Shown one piece after another: positions 1 to 11,849 of a DNA stretch of 64,000 bases; position 1 is the stretch's first letter, and every line of letters starts with the position of its first letter. Under the pieces are notes generated by a model. The model was not told where the DNA came from. It saw only the letters and a list, made by a program, of their open reading frames with translations, and did no database searches. Position numbers and translations under genes: made by a program. Source of the DNA: Aspidapion aeneum (taxonomy: Eukaryota; Arthropoda; Insecta; Coleoptera; Brentidae); NCBI GenBank assembly GCA_963576565.1, contig OY755039.1, positions 70,407,886-70,471,885 of the forward strand, written 5' to 3'.

Positions 1-582
1 TAAAAGTTGTTTTTGACAAAAAAGGTGAAGATTGATCTCCAAAGAAAGTGAAAAAAAAAATAAGGACAAAAGTACCAAAGTCCAACGGTTTAAAAGCAGT
101 ATTAAAGTTGTGAAGAAACATTCAATAGTAAAAATTAAAGTTCCCGAGTTGATTAAAAGCGAAAGTTGAAGTGAAGTTTTTTACACAAGTGCGTAGAAAT
201 AAAGCTAAAATAAAAACCAAAAATTAATTTCAAGTTGTTTTTAAACAAAAGAAAATAGTGTTTAGTTTTATACCTAGGTAGATTTAAGAAGTTAAGTGAA
301 AGTAGGATTACATGGATATTTCTGGCTTGAGTCAGGGTGAGAATTTTCCATTTTATTACGCTTTTTGCTTATAGATAAACCTAGATCTGATTAGTAAAAG
401 TAGTTGCATAAGGTGCTTTTTAGAGTAGCTAAAATTTTACGCAAATGTTATAAAAAGTTAATTTATTTACGTTAAAGTTAAAAGTTTCTAGAAAATAAAA
501 AGGTTTTTCTCGCAAAGATAAAGTTCTCGTAAAGTAAAAAAGTATTTTTTGCTAAATAAATTTTTATAAAAAAAAAATTAAA

Positions 583-3240
583 ATGGCTAAAGTTAATAAA
601 GAAATTGATGATTTGGAATATAAAATCGAAGTTTTGTTATCGAAATTAGGTCGTTTTGGTAGCTTTTTAGAAGCACCAGAAAATCAAACTAGATTTGAGC
701 AGATAAAGTTACGTTTACAAAGGGCTCAAGAAGATCAAATAAAATTTGATGAATTACAGACAAGATTAGAATTTTTAGATCGAACAAAAATACATACACG
801 CGAACAATACGAAGAATCATTTTTTGATATATTGTCACAAGCTGAAACTTTTTTAAAAAATGAAAATAAGCCGACAGCTCAACAACCAAATGCACATGTA
901 CAGACTACAACAGCACAAACACCATATTTTGCTCCAAATATTGCAAATTTGGGCTTACCAAGTTTTTATGGAAATTACGAAACGTGGTTTAGTTTCTGGG
1001 ATATTTCTAAAGCAATGGTACACAACAGAAAGGATTATCCCGATTCTTTAAAGCTATTGTATCTTAAAAACACGTGTAAAGGAGAAGCGACAAAGATTTT
1101 AGAAAATTTGCAAACTACTGATGAAAATTATGATGTAGCGGTAAACTTGCTAAAAGAAAGATTTGAACATAAAAGAGTAATCGTAAATCAGCATGTTAAG
1201 ACACTTTTATTTAATTTACCTGATGTGACAAAAGAAAACGCAAAGGCGTTAAGAAATTTAGTTGATACAGTTTCACAACAAATTAAAGCTTTGGAAAAAT
1301 TAAATATGCCGGAACAACATTGGGATTCGTTATTAATACCATTAATTGTTCATAAATTAGATGATAGAACAAAGCGCGACTGGGAAGGTACACTCGATAA
1401 TGACAATTTTCCAACGTTGCAAGAATTTTTAAGTTTTTTGAACAAAAAATGCTTTACTTTGGAAAGTTTATGTTCAGCAGAAAATTCACAAAAAAGTCAG
1501 TCAAGTTTAAATCAAAAGCAACCAATAAATCCTGCAATAAATCGTATGCAAAGAAATATGGCACAAAATAGCAATTTACAAGTTTATTCTGTATTGGATA
1601 TTACTCCATGTGAGATATGTCAAGGTCACCATTTTATCTTTAATTGTTCAAAGTTTTTGGATATGTCAATAGGTCAAAGATATGAAGAACTTAAAAAGCA
1701 TAGGTTGTGTTCAAATTGTTTACGTCCAGGACATTTTAAAATACATTGCCAGTCAGGAAATTGCCGGAAATGTAATTTGAGACACAGTACTTTTTTGCAT
1801 GATGATAATTTTAGAAATAAAACACAGCAAAATCAAGTAAGAAGTAATCAATATGGCAATCCAGAATGGAAACAAACGCGTCAAGCACCAAACAACCCCC
1901 ACAGGGAGTCAGCACACTTTGTAGGTGAGTCAAGTTCGTCTAAATCACCAAACACTCATGATGTAAGAGATAGAAATAATGACAGACATTCCGATAGTGA
2001 CAACAAACAATGCGAAGAAGAAGAACGAAATTCAGAATTTTGTGGTAATTGTAATAAAATCTCGTATGCAAATATAAATCAAAATCAAGTTATTTTATCG
2101 ACAGCAAAGGTTTTAATTAAAGATTATGTTGGAAAGTTCCATGAATGTAGAGCACTTTTGGATAGCGGCAGTATGTCAAATCTAATAACAGAAAAATTAT
2201 GCAAAAAATTAAATTTAAAAATGGAGGATTTTAATGTTTCGCTATCTGGAATAAATCAAGGTACCACAAATGTTAAACACAAAACCAATGTTACAATAAA
2301 ATCTCGAATTAACGACTTTTCAGCAAATCTACAGTTCTTAGTTTTACCAATTGTAACGGAAAAGTTGCCTCTTGTAGGTTTTTCAAAAGAGAAAATAAAT
2401 TTTCCCAAAAATGTATCACTAGCCGATGAAAAATTCAATGAACCTAAGGAAGTTGATTTGCTTTTGGGAGCTGATATTTTTTATGAGTTGTTAAAAACAG
2501 AAGAAATAATTTTGGGAAAAAATCTACCAATTATGCAAAACACAGTTTTTGGTTATGTCTTTACTGGAAGTTTAAGATTTAACAATGATTTTAAGAATAA
2601 CCAAAGATCAGTTTGTAATTTTGTTCAAAGAAATGAGACAGATAATCTAAATGACACATTAGTAAAATTCTGGCAAATAGAAGAATTACCTCAAAAACAG
2701 ATATATACAGAAGAAGAAAAATATTGTGAAGAATTCTTTGAAAAAACGACAAAAAGAAATTTAGAAGGAAGATTCGTGGTAAAATTACCATTTTGTGAGA
2801 ACTACCAAGAAAAGTTGGGACAGACAAAAGATGTAAGTTTAAAACGTTTTTTAAACATTGAGTCAAGACTAGAAAGAGATGAAAGGCTTAAGATGAAATA
2901 TGTTGACTTCATGAAAGTGCGGGAAGCAAGCCTAACGACGCAGTGCAGAGTAGTTTTCCATGCATCGTGCAAGTCAAGCACTCAATATTCGTTAAATGAT
3001 TTACTCTATTTAGGCCCGATAGTGCAAGATGATTTATTTTCAATAATTTTACGATGTCGATTAAAATCTATTGTTTTAAATTCTGATATAAAAGCAATGT
3101 ACCGTCAGGTGGTTGTAGATCCTTCAGATCGAGCTTTTCAACAAATTCTCTGGCGATATGAAAAATCAGAACCAATTAAAGTTTATGAATTAAATACTCT
3201 AACGTATGAAACAAAAAGTGCTCCATCTCGCAACAATTAG
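583..3240 (+). pseudogene. BEL/Pao Gag-protease-RT (N-terminal 885 aa of the polyprotein)
   Basis: The 885-residue ORF opens at the first ATG after the A-rich leader. Residues ~1-100 are a charged, helical Gag start. Residues ~115-290 are the conserved Gag core (LPSFYGNYETWFSFWDIS). Residues ~335-410 hold paired Cys/His clusters, CEICQGHH and CSNCLRPGHFKIHCQSGNC, as in Pao Gag nucleic-acid-binding regions. Residues ~520-660 are the aspartic protease with active-site triad DSG in CRALLDSGSMSN. From ~750 onward is the N-terminal part of RT, including NSDIKAMYRQV with the first catalytic Asp. Reading then runs into a frameshift near 3230 and stops at 3240. The YIDD part of RT follows in another frame. 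The intact gag-protease portion suggests moderate age. Confidence 0.9.
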
Positions 3241-4545
3241 CAATTGAAAATCAAGCAAAGTACCCTAGAACGTCAGAAATAATTAAAAGTTGTTTCTACA
3301 TCGATGATTTGATCGTAAGTGTTGATTCTGCAGATGAAGCAATTCTAATTTACAAGGAAATTACTAAAATTTTGAATTCAGCGGGGTTTGAACTTAGAAA
3401 ATGGTCATCTAATGAAGAGAAAATTTTGGATTTTATAGCAAAACACGACAAATCAAAAGATGAAAAATTAATATTGCCACACGAAAATAAAGAATTAAAA
3501 ACACTCGGAATTTCATGGAATTCAAAACTTGATACACTAAAATATTCCATTGAATTTGAATCAAAATTTACTCAAGTTACAAAACGTTCAATTTTGTCAA
3601 TCTTGTCTCCGATATACGATCCTTTAGGTCTAATAGGTCCTGCACTAATAAAAGGAAACATTTTAATACAGGAGCTATGAAAACAAAATTTAGATTGGGA
3701 TCAGCCAGTGTCAGAAAATCTCAAATCAAATTGGTTAAAGTTTTTATCTCAAGTTCCTATTTTAAATGAAATTCAAATCAAGCGTCAAGTTTTACAAACT
3801 GAATCGACATTAGTAGAAATTGTGGGATTTAGCGATGCCACCATAAAGGCTTACGGATGTTCTTTTTACTTACTTTTTAGTAATAAAAATGGCGAAAAAT
3901 GTTGTCGATTATTATGCGCAAAATCAAAGGTAGCGCCCATTAAACAAGTGACATTGCCTAGACTAGAGCTTTTATCGGCTGTGTTGCTAGTAAAATTAAT
4001 TAACGTAGTAAAAGAAACGTTCAAAATAAATATTGCAAAGACTACATATTTTTCTAATTCTACAATAGTATTGTCATGGCTCGATCCGAGTACTTTAAAG
4101 ACATTTGTAGGAAACAGGGTTTCAAAGATATTAGAGTTGTCCAATATTACAGATTGGAAACATATCAGAATCGAAAATAATGGCGCTGATATCATTTCTC
4201 GTGGTATAAATCCTATCGAATTACTAAACGCCGATATTTGGTGGTACGGTCCTACATTTTTAACAGAGTACGATGATTTTGTTGAAATTTCCGAAACTAT
4301 ACCACCAAGTGAGTTACCAGAAGTTAAGGTAACAACTGTTACCTTATCAGCATTACAAAAACCTAATTTTGAAATTTTTGATCGCTATTCAACGCTATAT
4401 CGCTTACAAAGGATAGTTGGATACATTTTCAGATACAAAACACGTCTTTTGAATAAAAATAAACCGATTTCAAAAGAACTGACTATTGAAGAATGCTCTG
4501 AATCGTTAACAATTTTGGTCAGATTAGCACAAATGCAAGAATTTT
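3236..4545 (+). pseudogene. BEL/Pao RT (YIDD) and RNase H region, interrupted
   Basis: Translation resumes in a second frame after a small indel near 3230. The RT catalytic motif YIDD is encoded at 3297-3308, followed by the RT thumb (3309-3677). An in-frame TGA at 3678-3680 replaces what looks like a Trp codon in a region that otherwise continues unchanged, since the frames before and after are the same. The following 3708-4545 stretch has the RNase H-like block with GFSDATIKAYG and the LPRLELLSA motif typical of Pao polymerases. It ends at a deletion junction at about 4545 where the integrase zinc-binding part should start. The product cannot be made as one protein. Confidence 0.85.
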
Positions 4546-4552
4546 CAAGGGA

Positions 4553-5292
4553 AATCCATTTTCAGACAACGGCTCAAAGTTTGTCGGGGCTAATAATCAC
4601 TTTATCGAATTAAAAAATATTATCTCCGATAAAAAACATAATGATGCGGTTTATGAATTTACCAACAAAGAAAGTATTCGTTGGCATTTTATACCAGCAA
4701 GGTCTCCCCATACAGGTGGAATATGGGAAGCAGCTGTCAAGAGTACGAAATACCATTTGCGTAGAGTTTTAGGAAGCTCCGATGCTTCACTTCATTATGA
4801 AGAAATGGTTACTTTACTTAGGCAGATCGAGGCTTGTCTAAACTCTCGTCCTCTGACACCCATCTCCAACGATCCCAAAGACTATTTACCGTTGACACCG
4901 GCTCACTTTTTGATCGGTGATTCTTTATTAAGTATGCCACAGGTAGATGTAAAAGATTTACCATTTAATCGATGATGATAACTCGTTATCATCATTTCCA
5001 AAAATTAATGCAAAGTTTTTGGTCTCGTTGGTCAAATGACTATTTGTGTCAACTTCAAACGAGGTCAAAGTGGCAAATAAACTTACCTTGTCCTGTTAAG
5101 ATAGGTTCATTAGTTGTTTTAGTTGAGGATAATATGCCACCTTTAAAATGGCCAATGGCAAGGGTGACAGAACTCCATCCTGGAGTAGATAAGATTGTAA
5201 GAGTTGTATCAGTTCGCTTGGCTAATGGAAGTGTCTTTAAACGATCATTAGCTAAGGTTTGTGTATTACCAGTGGACGATAAATTTGATTAG
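4553..5292 (+). pseudogene. BEL/Pao integrase, C-terminal half only
   Basis: After the junction near 4545 the sequence encodes SDNGSKFVGAN, containing the second catalytic Asp of the DDE core. RSPHTGGIWEAAVKS follows, containing the catalytic Glu. The HHCC zinc finger and the first Asp are absent, so the deletion removed the start of integrase. At about 4972 the frame changes again. The last part (4972-5292) is the conserved BEL C-terminal block, with paired Trp residues and a beta-rich ending (GSLVVLVEDNMPPLKWPMARV). The TAG at 5290-5292 is the probable original polyprotein stop. Confidence 0.85.
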
Positions 5293-5411
5293 TTTTTAAT
5301 TAGATTTACAGTGTTTGCACACTTATTTAGTTTAGGTTTTGATTTGTGTGTAAACATATCTTTTTATTAGAAAATATTTTGAAAAGCCAGCTTTTCAACG
5401 GGGGCGGCTTA

Positions 5412-5733
5412 TGTACAGTTTATACTTTATTAAATTAATTAAACGCGCTCTTACAAAAATATTCTCTTGAATACGTGGCAACCGTTAACCGGTTATCCCC
5501 ACTTCGCGCATTCTCCGCATTCTGAGGCGATCGAAGAAAAATCCAATGCAAAGCCCGAAAAACAGTTCGATACGAGAAGTGGCACAAGCACAAGGCTACG
5601 CGCCCTCGTTAAAAGGTATGACGCAATACCTAAAGTAAAGATTTGTTGTTACCTGTTCGATTTTCGTTTTTATAATAAAGTAAATTTATGGATATACAAG
5701 TTCACTGTTATTTTTTATTGCCTCAACAATAGT
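5412..5733 (+). repeat. Putative 3' LTR of the BEL/Pao element
   Basis: The LTR is placed just after the G-rich polypurine-like tract GGGGGCGG (about 5400-5407), starting at TGTACAG (5412). Its 3' limit is uncertain: the sequence near 5733 becomes TTGAGTGGTCC, which looks more like the leader next to a BEL primer-binding site than host flank. No second copy exists in the window for comparison, so both ends are inferred. Confidence 0.45.
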
Positions 5734-6498
5734 TGAGTGGTCCTTCAAACAAAGTTAAAGACCCGACAATGTATCAGTTCATGAATCCATTTATTAAAAT
5801 CATTATTTAATACGGACTAAAATTTTTAAATATTTCTATAACCAACAATAGCTGCTTGTTTTATATTAAGGTATTTCAAATTCTTAAGTAATACGAACCC
5901 TAATTTTTAAAACCTAAAAGGCTATTATGTAACGTCCTTAAAGTAACTTCCGTCATCATATTATCTTGCCGGCCCGCTGACATGAATTTTAAACTCTCAC
6001 TTGGAGAAATTAACAAGTTTATTTAAAATTTTAGTTTACACTATTTAAACGATATTAATACAAAAATAATCGCTTCGAAAGCAATCAGGATCAATAATAA
6101 TTTTACCTATAACTTTATTCTAGTGCCCTAATAGTGTGTCTTTTTTGAAAAAACAAATAGGATTTCTTTAGTTTTTTTTGAAATTTATTTTTAAACTATC
6201 GTATAAATGGTAATCATGGAATGGCTGTGCTTTGTAATTTGTAAAATGGTGCTTTACCCCTTAAGCTAATTTATGTAACTAATGCTAGTTTTTTTATTAA
6301 CAAGGCGATTCTTATGGCCACTTTCGGAAACGAAGAACTAGAACTGGTCATAGAAAACGTTCGAATCCTGTGGCTAAAAGAGAAATGGCTATCGCTTCGT
6401 CATTGTCAGCAGGTTTGTCTTTGCAATTATATAGAAAATATAGAACAAGTTACAAACGGATATCCCAAGCCACCAATTTGGCAATTTGCATCATATAT
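5734..6498. other. A/T-rich interval without recognisable gene
   Basis: Only short, composition-driven ORFs are present (for example 131 aa from 6314, which overlaps the start of the next element). I see no domain, splice-supported exon or RNA gene. Confidence 0.6.
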
Positions 6499-6861
6499 AG
6501 GGTGTCCCGTCCGATTAAAAAAAACTTCTGCAGCTACTTCGGGGAAAAAATGTGTAACAAAATCGGGCCTTGCGAATTCATCTAAAATATTTTTGTCCCC
6601 GCTAGATGGTAGTAATCATTTCTCCCGGCTAGGGTCACTGAATCACGAAAACTGCATCTTGAAGACGTCAGGCTTCAGGATTCAATTAGGGTCATTGAAT
6701 CCAGACTAAAAAATTGCATTTTTTGACGAAACTCTATGATAAGGATAGGAAATTTATACCATATTCGTATTCTTTGAAAAATTCTGCATATTTCGAACGT
6801 CTCACATGTACCTCTATGTCACTTCCCTTTAGGGAGAGAATGAAAATGTCAGTTTTTATTT

Positions 6862-7465
6862 AAAAAAATAAACGCAATATTTATTTATTTTAAAAAAATT
6901 CCACTATATATTGCGTTTATAGACCTTGAAAAAGCTTTCGATAGCATTGAGTACTGGGCAGTAAAAGCATCTTTAATTAATAGCCGAATAGATCACACAT
7001 ACACAGATTTAATAGTCAATATATATAACGAAGCAGCAACATCAATCAAAATCCACGATGGAACCAAGGCAATCAGAAGAGGTGTCAGTCAACTTAGGTT
7101 GGGAAGAAATAGGCATCAAAGTAAACGGACAATACTTGAACTAACTAAGATATGGTGATGATATCGCCTTAATAACAAATAAGAAAGAAGAACTAATAGA
7201 AATGCTGGAAGAACTGGATACAGCAGCTAAAAATATATGGTTGAGTATGAACTACACTAAAACTAAAATCATAACAAACACACATGAAGTTATCACGATC
7301 AGAATAAGCCAAGATAAAATAGAACAAGTAGAGTATACCTGGGACAAATTATTAAACTAAATAAACCCAAACAGCTGAAATCAAGAGACGAGTAAGATTG
7401 GCCTGGGCAGCATTCGCTAAATTAAGCTACATATTAAAAATAGATTTTTAGATAGATAAAAAAAT
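6862..7465 (+). mobile_element. LINE fragment inserted in left arm of the 6.5-8.5 kb element
   Basis: The right arm (near 8170) and the partial copy at 55980 both run uninterrupted across the point where the left arm is broken at about 6862/7465. These are two independent empty sites. The extra ~600 bp contains LINE RT sequence. No clean target duplication is visible because both borders are A/T-rich. Confidence 0.65.
6905..7360 (+). pseudogene. LINE reverse-transcriptase fragment (RTE-like)
   Basis: Conceptual translation shows IAFIDLEKAFDSIEYW, the RT block with the first catalytic Asp. After an internal deletion follows GIKVNGQYLN, then YGDDIALI (a variant of YADD, the catalytic box), then a KTKIITN block typical of the following RT segment. 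A TAA interrupts just before the YGDD box. The spacing between blocks is much shorter than in a full RT, so the finger and palm middle is deleted. The wording of the blocks is closest to the RTE/BovB-like group, but that assignment is by eye. Confidence 0.7.
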
Positions 7466-8565
7466 AATTTCTTCTACGTGATGACTAAACCAATTCTTAT
7501 TATTTATTTGACGTATTAAGAAAAGCCTAAAAAATGCAACTCTTCTTGACTTTTTCTCCAAAAATTTGTGTTTTTTTTAAGTTAAAAAGTACCAAACCTG
7601 AAAATTGATATATCTTTTTAAAAAAATTTATGCAAACCCAATAATATTTTTACTGGAAGTTGTTAGGTAATATTTATTTAATAGTAACTGAAAATCGCAA
7701 ATTAATATTTGACTTAATTTGCAAGACACTCAAAGAATTAATTGCAGTTTACTTATACAACTCTGTATATTTATATTATAATTTGACGTTTGTCTACTTT
7801 TGTTGTTTTGATTTAAAAAAATATCAATTGTCAAAAATTATAACAGGTGTGATATAAAAAATATTAAATAAGGACCCGTGTCATCACATAATACACAAAC
7901 GTAAACCATTGAATTATATAGAGATCATTGACGTAAACTAATCAAATGTTGACTAAGCAAATGTTGAATGCGGAATATACCAATATTTTCCCTAAACTAC
8001 TTTAGGTAACAATATTGATTGGATTGTATCTAAATGTTTTAAGAAATGTAAGTTCTTAGGTTTGGTACTTTTTTAAAATTTCCTCTTTCGAAAAAATACA
8101 AATTTGGGCAAAAAGATTTGCATTTTCTAAGCTTTTCTTAATAAGTCGAATAAGTAATTTATTTTTTCTATAAAAAGTGGCATTTTCAGTCCCTCCCTGT
8201 GGAGAAGTGATAGAGAGGTACATGTGAAAGGCTCGAATTATGCAAAGTTTTTCAGGGAATTCGAATATGGTATAATTTATGTACTTATGTTTATCATAGA
8301 GTTTGGTAAAAAAACATTTAAGTCGGAAGATGTGATTACTTTCTAGCAGGTAGGGGCAAAAACAAAATCATTTTAGGTAAATTCCTAATATCGGATTCTG
8401 TAATAATTTTTTTCCGGGCTTGATGTCGTAGCTGTTGTAGTTTCTGAGATAAATCCGGCTGCCATCCTTAACGGGACCCTATGTGTGTCTACAAAAAATT
8501 GTGTGTTTGTTTTATGTTTTCTGGTAGTTATGTTATTAACGGCTATTTGCTTTTGATATCTAATA

Positions 8566-9368
8566 AGAGGACTGTTCCAAAATCATCCAACCTAACTCTA
8601 TAGCGACCGTGACCAGTGAGTACCTAAAAAAGTATTTTTTAAGATTTATTTTATATAACTTGAAAATAAAATAAAACTAAATAAAAAAGTTCAACTTATG
8701 GAAAATTCTATTTGCTTTTATACAGAAAAAAAAACCTTTCTTATATTTTTCTTTAATCCGAAAACGGATATGCGCATGCGCAACTCCGTCACTTGTGTTT
8801 TTAATGGCGAATTCACTTGGCGTAGTGTATTCGTTAGCGGTTTCGCCGTATTTGGCCATATATCTGATGTGTTCGCAAATATTGCAAACATGCAAGCTAC
8901 ACATAAGAACGTAATTAGCAAAAAAACTCAAACATGCCAAATATATTGGCTTGAGCGTAAACTCGTAAACAAGATGGCCATGTTACTTTGCGTTTGTCCA
9001 GTCCCTTTTGTCAACAAAACTCACTTTTCACTTTCAAAGCAACACACGTGCTAACTAACAAAACCAAGTGTGGACGGTAAATGCAAATAAGAAAAATTAT
9101 TTGAATCCTTTGATGTTGATTAAAAACCAGCCTGTTACTCATCACTTAAAAAATAGACCGGTGCACTGTGGGCTATTGACAGTTAGTGTTCAGGTTAACT
9201 ATCGAGCACAATTATTACACGAGAAAAATTCATTTGAAAAATTTAACACTAGCTAAATCATGCTGTAAAACCCCCATTAAGGGCATTGTGTTAAGTTCCA
9301 TGAGAATTAGATACTTTGAAGGAGGCCACGAGCTAAACGTAAGTAGGATAATATTGGAACAGACCTCG
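8566..9368. mobile_element. TA-flanked inverted-repeat element (Tc1/mariner-like MITE candidate)
   Basis: The ends AGAGGACTGTTCCAA and (other strand) CGAGGTCTGTTCCAA match over about 22 bp with few differences. TA dinucleotides lie directly outside both ends (8564-8565 and 9369-9370), as in TA-targeting transposons. The ORFs inside (up to 118 aa, 8698-9054) show no transposase motif. Confidence 0.6.
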
Positions 9369-9629
9369 TATAGTTTTTAGTTCTACAATACTCGTCAACT
9401 TGTATTTGATTTTTGAAGCTTGATATTAAGTTAATATTTTTCTTTGTATTTCTTATAAGAATAGTTTAAGCTGTCGATATTTTTCGACTCTCAGTACAAA
9501 GGTAGAGTATGTCTAGCTAAGTTGGAACCATATGGAAAACTTTTTTATTTTTAAATTTATGAAAAGAAGTTATACTTCATAAAAAAGTTCTGCATGTGCT
9601 AAAACCTCAAATACAACTATTTATAATAT

Positions 9630-10885
9630 TGACAGGAATGCAAATTACCCTTGACTGTGCCACTGTACAAAACCAGCTTGGAAAAACGAAAAGTGCAAAA
9701 CATGGTTTTGCAGTGATAAGGAAGTGGTTTCACCTCTCTCCACAATGCTAAACGTCTAATTGCCGCCTAGCAGGTGGTTGATGCGCGAAAAACTACTGAA
9801 AAATGAAGAGTGGGAGTTGTAATGGTTAAGCATGAGGATACTTCAAGTAGATAGAGGGGTTTCCCTTCAACGTGATTGACTATGAAAAAACTGTGAGACA
9901 AGAAAGTTTTGTCTATAAAATCTCATTTTATCTCTGTTTTTGTTTAGGTTTTCTTGATTAGCTCATTAGCTAGAATGTAAAGTAAGTTCCCAGGATCTAA
10001 AATAAATTATCAGCAACGCCAGTGACTTGGTTCCTCCAAGCTCTTCAACGACGGATAAGTACTTGTTGAGTTTTTTTTTTAATTTTAAATCGAACCCTTA
10101 GACGAGGGTACCGCAGTAGATTTCTTTTATGTATAAAATAAATATAAAACGGTTTTAAAAACGTTACAAACCTTAATGAATAATAACTAAAACTCTGTTG
10201 CAATTTTCAAATTGTTACAAGACCTCTTCTTATGACCTATAAAACAAACAAGACCCAAAATATTAAAATAAAAACTTTAAATTACGAAAATAACAAACTG
10301 CAAAATATTCTTCAAATATAAATGTCAATGTTTCTTTACTGACAATTAATTTTCAGGTTTTAGTTTAAGTTCAACAAAACTTAGAATGTGACTACTCACT
10401 TGTATCCTCAAAGTTTGCGCTTTTATTGACGGTAGGTTGAATCTAAGTAATCAATTATCCCCTATTTAAAGAGTTTGGAGGAACCAAGTCAGTGGCATTG
10501 CTGATAATCCTAAAGTTTACTTTACATTCTAGCTAATGAGCTAAACAAGAAACCCTAAACAAAAACAGATAAAATGATATTTTATAGACAACATTTTCTT
10601 GTTTCACAGTTTTTCCATAGCCAATCACGTTGAAGGGAAAACCCTTTATCTACTTGATATTGCCTCACGCCTAACCATTACAAGTCCCACTCTTCACTTT
10701 TCAGTAGATTTTCACTCATCAACCACCTGCTGTGTGGTAGGCGGCACCTAGACGTTTAGTATGGTAGAGGGAGGTGGAACCACCTTCTTATCACTGCAAA
10801 ACCATGTTTTGCGCTTTTCGTTTTTTTCAAGCTGGCTTGGTACAGTGGCATAGTCAAGGGTAATTTCCATTCCTGACAATATATC
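9630..10885. repeat. Foldback element with ~410-bp inverted arms
   Basis: 9630-10045 and 10473-10885 are inverted copies, including TTGGTTCCTCC / GGAGGAACCAA at the inner ends and GTGCCACTGTAC / GTACAGTGGCA near the outer ends. The spacer 10046-10472 (~430 bp) is A/T-rich and non-coding. Confidence 0.75.
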
Positions 10886-10902
10886 GATTTTTTTTATTCC
10901 TA

Positions 10903-11267
10903 TACGAGGTTTGTCAAAATATATAAATTTTGCCCAATTTTGCGCAATATTGAAAATAGCTAACAAGAAAAGTTGATCAGAACTAACCACGTCTAAATAT
11001 GTTGTTGTTGTTTATGGATGTTTCTATATGATATATGAACGTCACCATTTTTATGTGTTTTGACGGTCAACAATTCATATGACTATGTTACCTATAACTA
11101 CTGTTAAATTTGTATTGTTATTGTAGACATACATTTCAAAAAATAAAAAATAACTTTTTTAATTTAAATGGGTGTAATTACATATTTAAATATGATCAAT
11201 ATTCAAAAATGAAGGTACTTTACTCTTAGCCAAATTCATATTTTTTGATACACCTCGCGTTCAGTTT
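10903..11267. repeat. Possible small MITE
   Basis: CGAGGTTTGTCAAAATATA near 10904 and the reverse complement of the sequence ending near 11266 (CGAGGTGTATCAAAAAATAT) match over about 28 bp. The start also resembles the end of the TA-flanked element at 9368. The evidence is weak because the region is A/T-rich. Confidence 0.35.
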
Positions 11268-11516
11268 CGTCTGCGTACTCTGTATATAATGTACATTCAA
11301 ATAGGTATTTCGGATAAATCCTATTTTGTTGTAAACCTATCAAGGATTATAAATTAGTTTAGGTTTCTTCTTTCTCAATGTTTTCTATTAAAAATTGCAC
11401 GTTTTCTAATGCCTAAGATATATTTCCCTTTTTTGCTTACTTGTTTTTTGGCTAAAAAGAGTTTACGCGCATTTAAAAACTGAAAGGGGTGCCTCCGAAG
11501 TCCTTATCGACTACCC
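11268..11516. other. Non-coding interval
   Basis: No gene or clear repeat boundary is visible between the small MITE candidate and the LTR that starts near 11517. Confidence 0.5.
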
Positions 11517-11765
11517 TGCAGTCGCCAACATATCATAGCACGGAGTGTATCGCTGTTTCGTTTTACGCACATGTATTACCTCGCAAGACTGTGACGCTCT
11601 TTTCAACATGGCGTTTAGTGATGTTCGCTGACCAGCTAAGTTGAATTTAAAGCAATGTAAGTAAGTAAGGTGCAAAATATCCATTTCAGTTTTCGTATTT
11701 CATAAAATTTTCTTTAATTAATATCGTTCAATAAGCAACCCATGAAATCCAAATCTTCTTAGTTC
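11517..11765 (+). repeat. 5' LTR of the deleted BEL/Pao element
   Basis: This is a direct repeat of 12683-12930. The exact ends are uncertain because the termini have diverged. Confidence 0.6.
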
Positions 11766-11849
11766 ATTTTCAGACTCATCCAGAATCCTGACCTATTTCC
11801 AATGAAATTAGTCTTGGTAATGCTATCGTGGCTGAAGAAGGATTGTAGG

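Larger units (their letters stand above)
1..5733 (+). mobile_element. Degenerate BEL/Pao LTR retrotransposon (5' LTR outside window)
   Basis: The gene order is Gag, aspartic protease, reverse transcriptase, RNase H, integrase in one long polyprotein, with Gag and protease in the same frame as RT. This order and the Pao-like Cys/His region identify BEL/Pao. Bases 1-582 are an A/T-rich untranslated leader with no long ORF. A 5' LTR is not visible and should lie before base 1. The polyprotein is broken by a frameshift near 3230, an in-frame TGA at 3678-3680, a deletion near 4550 and another frameshift near 4972. It is therefore an old, inactive copy. A G-rich tract (5399-5408) precedes a putative 3' LTR. 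Confidence 0.85.
6499..8480. mobile_element. Inverted-repeat (foldback-like) element, non-coding
   Basis: The ends start AGGGTGTCCCGT and, on the other strand, AGGGTCCCGTT. Sequence at 6499-6860 and 7465-7620 is repeated in inverse orientation at 8040-8480. The shared blocks include the run around the stretch TACCATATTCG and the block GACGTATTAAGAAAAGCC. A third partial copy in the left-arm orientation lies at 55855-56075. No transposase frame is visible. The left arm is split by an inserted LINE fragment. Confidence 0.7.

Noticed and set aside
6314..6709. 131-codon ORF before the 6.5-kb inverted-repeat element
   Set aside because: It runs across the element boundary at 6499 and shows no domain or conserved composition.
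8698..9054. 118-codon ORF in the TA-flanked element as a transposase
   Set aside because: It has no DDE/D motif or helix-turn-helix, is far too short, and two overlapping ORFs on the other strand are equally long.
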